Shown: positions 37,499-48,500 of the stretch, piece after piece | Position numbering within the stretch: the stretch's first letter is position 1 | How the letters are laid out: every line of letters starts with the position of its first letter | NCBI GenBank assembly: GCA_026874595.1 | Contig: CM049306.1 | Span: 43,712,019-43,776,018, forward strand | Reading direction: 5' to 3' | DNA: 64,000 nt | Origin: Sipunculus nudus | Taxonomy: Eukaryota; Annelida; Sipuncula; Golfingiida; Sipunculidae | Notes under the pieces: model-generated | What the model saw: the letters and a program-made list of their open reading frames with translations, nothing else | The model's database searches: none | What the model was told of the DNA's origin: nothing | Program-made: the position numbers and the translations under genes

Positions 37499-39559
37499 TT
37501 TATTCAAAATTTGGGACATACATTTTTGTATCATGTGGTAACTACAGATTTGGGTCCTGCCAGTAGTATTTTACATTGTTACACAACAGTTGTGGAAATG
37601 GACATTTCAGTTGCTTTTGGCTTTTTACTTGTGAGGATTTTACCGTTAAATTTGAATTTAAAATATATAAACAACTTTTCTGAGACTTAGATAAATTGGA
37701 ACCAGAAAATTAAGCATTTGCAAGAAGACAATGTCGATATCATTGTTTTCATAGACTTTGCTATGAGACTTGGTAAGATGGATGGAAAAATAAAAGCACG
37801 TTGTCAAAGACCAAGTTCACATGATGCCTTCACCCTAACCACCCCTAGCCCCAACACTGATAACTGTGTCATTTAAAATGTGTACCAGCAATTTGGGAAA
37901 CCATAGTGTCAAAAGCTGTTTTACCAAACTCTTTGGTTTCACAAGTTGTTGACTTTTTCTTGAGGCAAAAGTATTGGCAAATTTGATTGTAGTTGCTCTC
38001 ATGAAGTAATGATTCATAGCTGGTGAGATGGCAAGGGAACAGAAAGCACTGGTATTTTCATAAGAATTATCTTTGGCCAAAATAATTTGGGTTGATTTGT
38101 CAGCAATCATCAATATGGCACATTTACATAAAATATGTGACATGAAGAGAGTTAATGATCCAGATAATGAAAGGTTAGATTTTGGTAAAAATGAAAATAA
38201 GGACTATTTCTACCGGTCTAATTTGGTAAAGAATCTTAACATGTATGTGGTTCTAGTTAAAACAGATACAATTACACATTTTTTATATTACCCAAAGAAT
38301 TAGATGAAGGGGTCTATGTAGTAAACTGCATGGTATTTATTAAAATTAAAAGTAAGCAGGTTAGGTATCCACAGTGATTGAAAGCTTCAAGAACTACCGT
38401 GCAAATCTGAAAGACTGTAGGGTTGTACATTTGACACTTTTATCCCGTGTTAAAAAAATGTCCTCTCCAGTACATTTAGGTAATACAAAATTAAAGTCTG
38501 CTACTGTCATAATTTACATGCAGTTATTGCAGGTATGCTTTTTGTCTGCTTCTCACTTCTGTACAAAGAAGGAACATGTAAAAGAAAGGCTTTATCATGA
38601 ATTCATCAATGAAGATTCATCACTCTAAACATTGGTGTGACAATGAATGGAATTACATGCTAATTTATATATATAATGAGCCAAACTACTTCCCTAAACC
38701 AGTCAGTCTATTTATATTTATCACTAGGTCAAACTTGAAGTAAATATTAAGCTTACTTGGAGAAGTATTCCTCTAGCCTGCCTCATGTTAAAAATGATTG
38801 TACTGGAGAGGACATTTTAACAGATACACTCATTGCTAAACTGGACACAGAATATTAGATGGTATGCAATGCAAACACCAGGGAATTTATCTTCCTAGCT
38901 ACCTGTTACATATAAACTAAAATAGGCTTTTAATTTCTACATTAAAGTGAATTTTATCTGTATGTACTGGAGAGGACAATTTTTTTAACAGGCATATACC
39001 AGGTAAACAAGTGCCAAATCATCCCGGTCAGGACACACATACCCAGCCCTTAGTTACCAAGACATGATTAGATATAATACTGGCTGTTTAAAGCAGGATT
39101 TTGTTTTGCGACATGAGAATTACATTTCTTGTGAGGATGCAATGTACTGGAGAGGACAGGTCCCAGCAAAATTTTTTAACCAATTATTATACTGAAGGAT
39201 ATTGATTGGATAATTTTAACCACCAGTATGAAAGTCATGAAACTTAGAGCACTTGTAGTTTACATGTTACAGCATGTGCTGCAATTAGAATATTTCTGTT
39301 CTGGTAATCAAATTTCAGTCATATTTACATTAAATTTTTCCTTTTTTGTGAGTGAGACTCCAAAATTTGATGAAAATTACACTTAAATGGCCAGAACTTC
39401 TTAAAAAATTGGCCTAGAGTTATAAAATTTTCTGTGTTTATAGAGGCTGGTGTGGCCTTTACAAATATGATAATATGTATCATATTTCCAGCCACAAAAC
39501 TTACCTGTGAACCATTGTTTAACAATTTTTCATATCCAACCTTTAGTGTGAAAGTGCCC
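36309..39559. mobile_element. 3251-bp DNA transposon nested in family D, 4-bp ATAT duplication
   Basis: Ends GGGCACTTTCACAC (36309-36322) and GTGTGAAAGTGCCC (39546-39559) are perfect inverted repeats, and similarity extends to about 23 bp (22 matches). ATAT flanks both sides, and removing the element with one ATAT restores the family D sequence. Inside: a (TA)n tract, four copies of one 16-mer, and no recognisable transposase. Short frames (for example 37835-38143 minus, 38374-38628 plus) have no recognised domain. Superfamily undecided; a 4-bp duplication fits several superfamilies. Confidence 0.82.
37437..37496. repeat. (TA)n microsatellite
   Basis: Near-pure TA repeat of about 60 bp inside the nested transposon. 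Confidence 0.95.
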
Positions 39560-40248
39560 ATATAGATCTCACATAGCTCTTTATCATACGCAAAACTGGT
39601 GGTGCCACCTGCAACCATTTTTGCACAGTGTCCATCTGTTTGTCTGCCGTGGGATAAAATCAATCATATCTCAGCAGTGGTTTGACTTATCTGCCCTAAA
39701 TTTTGCAATTGTATCCACTTGGATAACATTCTGGATTTTGTGGCAGGTGGCACCACCTTCATACACATTTCTGCTGCAGATGTCCATGCTTATATGCAAC
39801 ACACCTCTCTCGTTTCTAAAGATTGGTGGTGCCATCTGCAATAATTTTCCCGTGGTATCTGTCCATACATGTGCTTTGGGTGAAAATTGCTTATATCCCT
39901 GGAGTGGTTCAAGGTATTGGTCTGAAATTGGGCATGTCCATCCATCTTGGAGAGTTTTCTTGTAAACCAGACATTTCTAAGGACTCTTCACAAAATTCAT
40001 GATTTTTTACCACTCTGGCAGTCATTTTGCTTATTGTTCAACATTCCTTGAATTCAACTGAGCTACAATAATCTAGGAATTCAGCTTTGCTAAAATAATC
40101 TTAATGCTGCAAGTTTAAGGATAATAAGTTCTAAGAATTTTTGGTCACAAGGTCATTGGTTAAGGTCACAGGACTCATTCTGAAAAATTTCTTTAAAAAT
40201 ATCCTTATAGACAAATTCAGCTGAGCGTCAAAACCAATGGGTCCCTAG
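39560..40248 (+). mobile_element. Family D copy 2 right part, running into a family A 3' terminus
   Basis: 39560-39800 continues the interrupted D unit (ATATAGATCTCACATAGCTC...GGTGGTGCCACC). Beyond it come D-like phrases, then CAGCTGAGCGTCAAAACC, AATGGGTCCCTAG with CTAG at 40245-40248 and TT, a family A end. Confidence 0.55.
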
Positions 40249-43200
40249 TTTAATATACTAACAACACGTACCATGAGCGAGAAAAATCCTGTTTTAACTC
40301 AGCATATTGGATAATTCCTCTGCATGTTTCTTGAATTTCTGATCGCATGAATACTAGCATTGCTTGCATGGGTTACTGGACAAAGAAAAACATGTATGTG
40401 ATACAGAAAATGACTGGTTACCATAAAGACGAGGTTTCAGGTTGGGTTTGTGAGATCACATGTATTTGTTGTGTAAATTCATCATTCATTGCCTAATGTT
40501 AAGATTATGGGCTGTTCACCACAATATCAATGCAACATGATTGAAGGCCACTGCGATGCATTCCTCTGTATGGCTTGCATCAGAACTTGAGTCAGCCTTG
40601 CCAGCCAAATATAAGTACTTACTGAGTGAGTGAGTCATGTTCTCAAGGCTACAATCATAATGACCTGTTTTCTCGTATTTTGGATTATTTGTCTCATACA
40701 AATTCATTACAAAGTGAAACATTTTTCACTTTGTTAGTCTGTGGAATAGCTCTTGCAAACATTTGAGTCTTAAATTTTCTGTTTTATAAAAAAGGTATCA
40801 CAGAAAAACATGCGGACATGGGTACTTGTGCAGACTATAGTGGTCTGCATTTCTTGTCATTGCAGAAAAACATGCAGACATGGTACTGGATGAAAACTAT
40901 AGTGGTCTGCTGTTATTTTTGGGGCAGTCTGCCACTTTGGAAATCAAGATCTTTTATGTTCAGTGATCCTTAAAAATTCATAGATTCCAATATTGTTAGT
41001 TGTCAGGTACAAATATGTATGATGCAAGGAACATGGTCAGTTGTTGCAGAAAGTGAATGCAAGAAAAGTTTAAGACCATAAATGAAATGGGGAAAATTTT
41101 GGGATCATTTGAATAATTAAAAAAATAACATGAGCAAAACTGGCATATATGTATTTTGTCTGAATGACAAATTCACAAATGTGATCTTAAAATTTTTAAA
41201 GATTTTTTTTTGGTGGAGATAACTGCCTCCATTTATGTAAAGCTTGCTTAACAAAGTACTATATGTGCATCTGCTTTGAATCTAAAATAATTCTTCCTTT
41301 TACTGGGAGGAAAAGGACTACTTTTTAAAGTTTTCTGTTTTCTTATACTAATACTTTTTACTTTCTCTATACTAACTTTTTATACTCTTTCAGTTATTAA
41401 GTTATTAAGATGGTGATTTTAAAATTTACAATGTAAGATATTTTGTGTGTTTCACAAAATTGTGTACCACTCCATTTGGTAAAATTATACCTTGATCTAA
41501 CTGATCAGCCAGAAAATGAGTGATATTTTTTAAAATACAGAACCATAGCTTCTCACATAACTGCAGGTGCCCTTTTTTAAGCTTGTTTAAAAGTCTCAAA
41601 TAAAGTTGTATGAAAAGTTATACGTTTGGCAATTTCTACTCTTTTAGCTCAGCTTACTGAGGTTCATCTTAGCTTTAGTAGGCAGTATTTGTCCATTTTG
41701 CATTGAACTTGCTATCTATCTTCATATTTTTTTCAGTCACCTTTCAGTGAGGTCTATTTCATGAATAATGAACAAGCCCGCAAGTGTTTGCTAATGTGTC
41801 TTTAATAGTACACAAAGCTAGCTACTTGCTGTTGACTGTGAAGCTTTTATCAGTCAGCTGGGGTCATGATTAATGATCCTGTATGCATAGCCTTGGGGGA
41901 GCTCTCTGGTTTGATTGGATAATGGCAAGCTCTGGATGCAATGGGGAGCAAAAAAAAACAATCCTTGTTGGATGAGGCAGGGGGATGTGACATGAGACTG
42001 GTCAGAGGACATACCCAGGGCAAAATCTATCTGCTGACAGAGACTAGGGGTGACTGGACTTGTAGAGGAGAGAAAATTCTGGAAGAATGGCTCCACACCA
42101 AAAACCGTGAATTATAGTGGGATTATAAATCAGGGAGTGACAATTTATAATTAGTAAAATTACATCTGGATATAAAAATGAATTATTGTATCAACACAAA
42201 ATTATCATTAATATATTTAATAAGAGAATAAAATTAGTCTAGCAGTTGACTGTGTTAAAGCAAAAACAAAGAATCACAGCATTAGCATTGTTGTCTTTCT
42301 TTAAAAGTCCTTTTTCAGCCACATTTCCCTTGCCTTCAGATATCATAATATAGATTTTCACAACCTAGGTTTCCATGTTTTCAGAAAGCCCCATGTGATT
42401 AATATTAAAAGTAATTTGAAAATGTTCTGTTTGCTGTATCAGTTTATGAAGATTATTTATGTAATTATATTTTATATCAACCCTTGTTAGGGCCATCAGT
42501 AATCATATAAGAATTGTACAAATGGTGTGCACACACACGTATGAGAATGTCGATACTGAGCTCCAGGAAATTTTTCTCTCTTATTGAGAATTTTAATTTT
42601 CTTAAAACATATTTAATATTCATAACAAGAGAAACAGTTGCTTCTGCATAAAAGAAAATTTAGACTTGGTAAAAAAGTGTCAAATATTGCAAAACAATTC
42701 AACTCAATAATCATGTGTAGAATGAATGATTCATTAACTCAAGAGTTTTTGCTCAGATAACTGAAATACTATATGAGCTAAAGTGATCACCTTTGTCTAT
42801 CATCTGGATGCGTTCCAGTAACAGGGCATAATCTTTAACCAAATGAATCTCTGTGGAAATGGCCAGCAGTCGGTTTTGTCCGACATCCAGACAGGCCTTG
42901 GTGAAATCAAATGTGTGCTTCCCAAAATGTCACCATGATGCCATATTCCATGGGCTGCACAGCTAAAACATGATTTCCTCATAAAGAAGCTTTTCAGTAT
43001 CTTATTATAAAGCCTGTTGGCTGTTAAACTGTACTAGATTTAGTGACGGGACTGCAAATGTTTTTTCTCCCCCTTGTAAGTCATCTGTTACTTCTTAGCT
43101 CAGCTGACTGCACATCATCTACAGGATGGACCTATGCGTGCTGTCAGTCCAACCATCAGTATTACAATCCTTAACAAAGATGCTGGTTATACAGCTCAAA

Positions 43201-44416
43201 AACATTTTGGAATATTTCTCTTACCACAGACTACTGTTGACATGAGCTGGTTGTGTTTTATGTGAACTTTACATTCTCTTCTGGCCATTTGGCCAGTTTC
43301 ATGCCAGGTCTGGTTACAATCTAGGCTTTGGGTCCTTATGTGGGTGTCATGTTGACCTTGCACATTTCAGGATATCTGATCATGGTAGTGTCTTCAGGTG
43401 TCTGGTGAAAAATACTGTTACCTGTATATAATGTATATTTACATAAGTCAGTAATATCATGATGTAATTATATTTCAGTTGCTTATTCTTAAGTTCTAAG
43501 GTAGAAAGAGGCATCTTTTTAAGTTTTTGATGTTGAAGTGTAATTTAAAATCAAGAAAGAATAGTTTAGTACATGCGGTTCAGCTGGACTAATTGCTTCA
43601 TGATCTCCTTTTGTTTTGTGAAACTTTTGTTTGACATTTGGACATGGGTACCGGTCTCAGTAAATGATTACATATCATTGTATAAGTGAATATCTTTGAT
43701 ATGTATGTATTTGAATATTAAATGAAGTATTTTTGGTGTGTGTTTTCATTTTGATGTAACTTTGACATGAAGAAGTTGAATGGGAAGATGGAGGAGCCGA
43801 CCTAAAATAGAAACCTGTTCCTTGGCAGGGACCGATATTAATAGCTGTCAAACTGTCCAGGACAGGTGGCCTGGCATGTCAGTAGATTTTTCTTACTGGT
43901 TCCACCAGATGGCATTTAAAATTCAATTGCCGATTCAATTTACGACCAGACTAGTTACCTGACCTGTTAATACACTTGTTAGTTTTCTGGAACAAGGGTG
44001 TGAATCCCTACAGTACACATTTGTACACAAGATGTTAAGCGTGTGCTTGTGGGGGGGATCCAGTAAAATTTTCCTATGGTTAAAACTGTCTGTGTGGAAG
44101 GGGTTTTCAGTATATTTATCTAGTCAAGGAATTCTAGAGGGAGTGGGAAGGGGTGGATAAAATTTTCTTTTGGTCGGTGCATTATTCAGTACTTGTAAGA
44201 AAGATGTGGTGTTTATATTAAGGGGGGGGGGGAAGAGAGAGAGGGGTTAGGTACAGTCTTTTGGTCCGGGTATCATTCAATAAAAGAAAGACGAGTTTAA
44301 TGTTTGGAGAAGAGGGTTGGCCTGATAATGCTGATATTAGCATATTATAAACTTGTGATCATGGCTCTGGGATTCATTATCACAAGACAACAACCAGTAT
44401 ATTGTGACTAGAAATG
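40249..44416. other. Intergenic region without recognised genes
   Basis: Contains scattered family A-style 5' fragments (41643, 43096), G-runs (44221) and short frames only. It separates the 3' ends of the two convergent genes on the FANCI side. Confidence 0.45.
40796..40915 (+). repeat. Two tandem copies of a ~63-bp unit with GCAGAC/GTCTGC hairpin
   Basis: CAGAAAAACATGC at 40801 and 40864 begin two copies. Copy 1 contains GCAGACTATAGTGGTCTGC, a perfect 6-bp stem with a 7-nt loop. Confidence 0.75.
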
Positions 44417-44422
44417 TTTATT
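44417..44422 (-). other. Candidate polyadenylation signal for FANCI
   Basis: AATAAA on the minus strand (TTTATT on +), the first perfect hexamer after the stop codon, giving a 3' UTR of about 1 kb. A variant ATTAAA lies earlier at 44800-44805. Confidence 0.35.
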
Positions 44423-45426
44423 TATGAATTGAACTGAAATAACAATCTCCAGTGTGAACACAGCTGGTGGTTACGGACCCCCTGTCATCTCACAACCCAT
44501 GTCACATGACCTGGTCAAGCAAGCAAGAAGTCTGTTCCAAACATAAAAGCACCATAACACCATGTAGCAATATGAACACAAGAGGTTCCTTATCATAATA
44601 ACTTGTGGATAAGGAGCACAACATGACTAGTAAACTCAACTGATTTTTGGGCACATGAAAATTGTACTATGAAGAATTGAATTTTTAGGGTAAAATAACA
44701 AAATCTGAGGAAATTCCTGATTATCAGAGTTCCAGAAATACAATGTGCCACTGCTTGTCCTTTTATAAAGTTCTTGATAACATCAGATGAAATCCATGAT
44801 TTAATTTTAAAAGCTTATCATTGAGTTCATTTACATAAGATTTACAAACCTATCCTTAATTTACAGAAGATAATGCATGACTCAGTTCTAGGTAATTTGT
44901 CTCACCAATTTGGGTGTACATACTGGACTTTTAAATTTTTCTTACAGTTATTCTGAATTCTTGCTTTCTTTCAACATTTCACCTTGACAACCAGTCAATA
45001 TCATCCAAGCTTCATTAACATTTTTGCCTAATGTAACTGATTGCAGGTGAAGCCTTAATCATTTTCATGCCACTTTCATCTCACATCTTACACAAGAAAC
45101 CGTCTTCAGCCAAAATTTACGGGTGTGCAATATTTAGATCCTCTAAATGTTAGTGTAGCCCACTGTATAAGCAAGTGTCTAACAGCATGAAAAATTATCT
45201 GGAATGATAATTTTCTCGAAGTTTCTGTTCCTGATTATATATAATTTCTGATTATTAACAAACAAGCAACTGATATACTCTGAAGTAAGCCCCCCATCTG
45301 TCACTGTTACATGCTAGAGAGGACACAAGATTATATTTCTGGCTATAGGTGTGCAATATCAGTATGTAGTGAGTGTGATTATATAAGAGAATAAATGGCA
45401 AGCACTTTGGTGATCAGGCTGTAGTG

Positions 45427-45558
45427 TCAGTTCACAGGAGCAAGTTTTCCCTTTTTCCCCTTTCCTCCTGTTTTCCCCTTTCCTCCGCTTGCTTTGTCTC
45501 CCTTTTGTTTCTTGGCTGGAGGATCAGAATTTTCTTGTTCTTCATCAGATCCATTCCC
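45427..45558 (-). CDS. FANCI: FANCI last coding exon, Lys/Gly-rich tail
   Basis: Acceptor ATTTTTCAG before 45558. Encodes [20 protein letters not shown] then a Lys/Gly repeat tail ending GKLAPVN and TGA (45427-45429 on + as TCA). Acidic then basic organisation matches vertebrate FANCI; the basic end is probably a nuclear localisation signal (inference). Confidence 0.93.
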   Translation of the reverse strand, partial: GNGSDEEQENSDPPAKKQKGDKASGGKGKTGGKGKKGKLAPVN

Positions 45559-48500
45559 CTGAAAAATGCACAACCACTGACTGAAAGATCTATCCTACTA
45601 TTCAGTAGATCTGTTATATAAAAAAAGATCAGGTAAACATCCTTAAATGGTGACACATTTGAAGGGCAGTTAAATTAGTTTTCATGGTTTGAGTAATAAG
45701 AACATATAAACAAAATGCACACATGGGAGCTGCCAAATCATGGAGATGCACTGAAATTGATGGTACCAGTGGTTCTTCATGTGCAGATGGGAACATTTGT
45801 TTTATTTTTTTGGCCCATTTCAAGTCTCAAAAACAGATAATTCTTTTTAAGAAGACTTTGCTCTTTTTCACTGCCCATGTTTCACCAAACAAGGGCTTAT
45901 ATCCCCTGTCCTAATATACAAATTTGATCATACACCTTGTCACAAAAAGACTCCTTTGTAATTTATGTCATACCTGCATATTTATAGTTATTCAGATAGA
46001 ACCCAACATGGTATTATAACAATAATACAACCAACTACATGTATGCTGAAATTAAACTTCTTACACCAGCAGTGCAATAATGGATGCAATGCTGAATGGT
46101 ATAAAAAATACATCAATACCTTGCAGAAATGACCCAACCTCTAGTGAATGCTTTTATAGAGATTAGAAGATAAACAGACAAACCTTGTCACATTCATCAT
46201 CTGACGAGGAGTCTGATTGGTTCTGTATGGCCGCTGTCAGCGCTGCTGTGTTGATACGGAAGTCACGGGAAGTGCTCATCTTGATGTGCTCCATCAGGTT
46301 CACCTACAGAGGGCAGTACTGTTGTTACATGTGTATGAACATGATAAATACAGGCTACAAACTAAAATCAGTATTAAAATTCAGTATCACATATAATGTG
46401 ACCCATTGTATGGTTCTGATTCTATAGCTAAAGTTTAATTTGTGTTTGTCTGTTACAAATGGCTCAAAGGGGCCTATATCCATGCACTTGAGTCATCACC
46501 CTGCATAATAGATTTTATAATGACAAGTATTACCTTCATAAAGCTGTTCATTAAAACATTATAACCAAATCATGTTGCATATTCATGACATATGTGCCCT
46601 TTCCACTGAACTATTATTCCCATGAAAAAAATTCTTCGAAGGTTCTGCGCCCTTAAACTACAAATACCTTTTGACCTGTATTCTATTTTTAACCCGGTGA
46701 AGACTTAATGCCTTCATTATGTGTTGTTTTCATGTAAACACCTGATTTTAAGTAAACAGTCACTATTACTTTTTTTTGGCGAACCTGTGAGCTTATGCAA
46801 TGGTGTGGCGTCATCCGGGGTCCGTCATCTGTACGTTAACCCATACTAACTTGAAAACGGCATGAGTTAGCATTACAAAATTTTATGCAAAAAATTAGTC
46901 ATCTAAACAACTCTATCGGATTTTGCTTATTTTTTGGCTAACTGCATTGTCTTAGATTTTATAGGGAAAAAGCTTAAAAACCTTTAAAAATCTTCTTCTC
47001 TGAAACTGTTCAGCCAAATTGTCCAATATTTTACAGAAATATTCTCTGGAACAATCTCTCTCAAGTTTGTTCAAATGGTTTAAGTTCGGTAATTTTTGGT
47101 CGAGTTACAAGAAGTTAAACTTAGTCATCTGTCCAAAAAAGCATACTTAAATTACAATCTCAGAAACGGCTGGAGCTATCATCACCAAATTATATGTGAA
47201 TGTTTGTCACATGAGTCATATCTGAAATTGAGGTATTGGTGGCGCAACCTGCATCAGCCTTTTTTGTATGGGGGTCATCAGTGTCCTTATCATACTGAAG
47301 GCTACAAAAAACTTCTTCTCTGAAACCATATGGCCAAATTGTTTAATATTGCACAGAAATGATCCTAGGGTAGTGCTTTCTGAATTTTGTTCAAATGATC
47401 TCAGTTCAGTGTCTTTTGGCTGAGTTATGGGAAGCTGAATTTAGTCATATGCCATGACAGCCCATTTTAGCTCAGTGGCTACAAAGATCTTCTCCTAAAA
47501 AACCACCGGGCAGTATTCTTAAATCTCACACATTGATTATCCTTAGATGTTGATAATTCAAGTTTGTTCAAATGGTTTTGGTTCAGTGATTTTTGGCCAA
47601 GTTATGGGAAGGTTAACTTAGCCATTTTTCTGTATTTTCCTATATGAGTTCTAAACCTGCAAATCATTTTTGACTGACACAACTGAGGCTAATTTGTTTA
47701 ATATTTTACAATGACTGGAGCTAGCATCATGAAATTAAATGCAAAAAATTAGCCATCTGAGAAACTCTGCATTTTCTTAGATTTTATAGAGAAAAAGCTA
47801 AAAAACTGTTTAAAATCTTCTTCTCCGAAACGGTCAAGCCAAATTGTTCAATATTTCAAAGAAATAATCTCTTATACCATCTCTCTCAATTTTATTCAAA
47901 TGGTAAAATTTTGGTTAATTTTGGCCGAGTTACAGGAAGTTGAACTAAGTCATCTGTCCAAAAAGGCATACTAAAATGACAATCTCAGAAACAGCCTGAG
48001 CTATCATCACCAAATTTTATGCCACTGTTGGTCACTTGAGTCAGAAATGAAATTCAGGTATTGGTCGCGCCACTTGCATTGACCTTTTTTTGTACTGGGG
48101 TCATTGGTCATCTGTATATTAACCAATAATTTCTCAGGAATAGCAGGAGCTACCATCCCCAGATTTTATGCAATAATTTGTCACATATTATATGTTGTGG
48201 GATTCAGCTTAATTTTTTTGTTATCTGCATTAACTTGAAATTTATAGGGAAAAGTCTGAAAATCCTCTAAAAGTCTTCTTCTTGTAAACAGTCCAGCCAA
48301 ATTGTTCAATATTTTACAGAAATGATCCCAGGGGCAAGCTTTCTCAAGTTTGTTCAAATGGTCTGCATTTGATGAATATTAGCAGAGTTACACAAATTTG
48401 AACTTAGTTATTTGGCCAAGTAAGCATACTGACATAGTAATCTCAGAAATGACAGAACCTAGCATTACCAAGTATTGTCCTTGACCTTGAATAGGTCCAA

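Noticed and set aside
37835-38628. Frames inside the nested transposon as a transposase
   Set aside because: No DDE-type pattern or other recognised motif; frames are short and on both strands.
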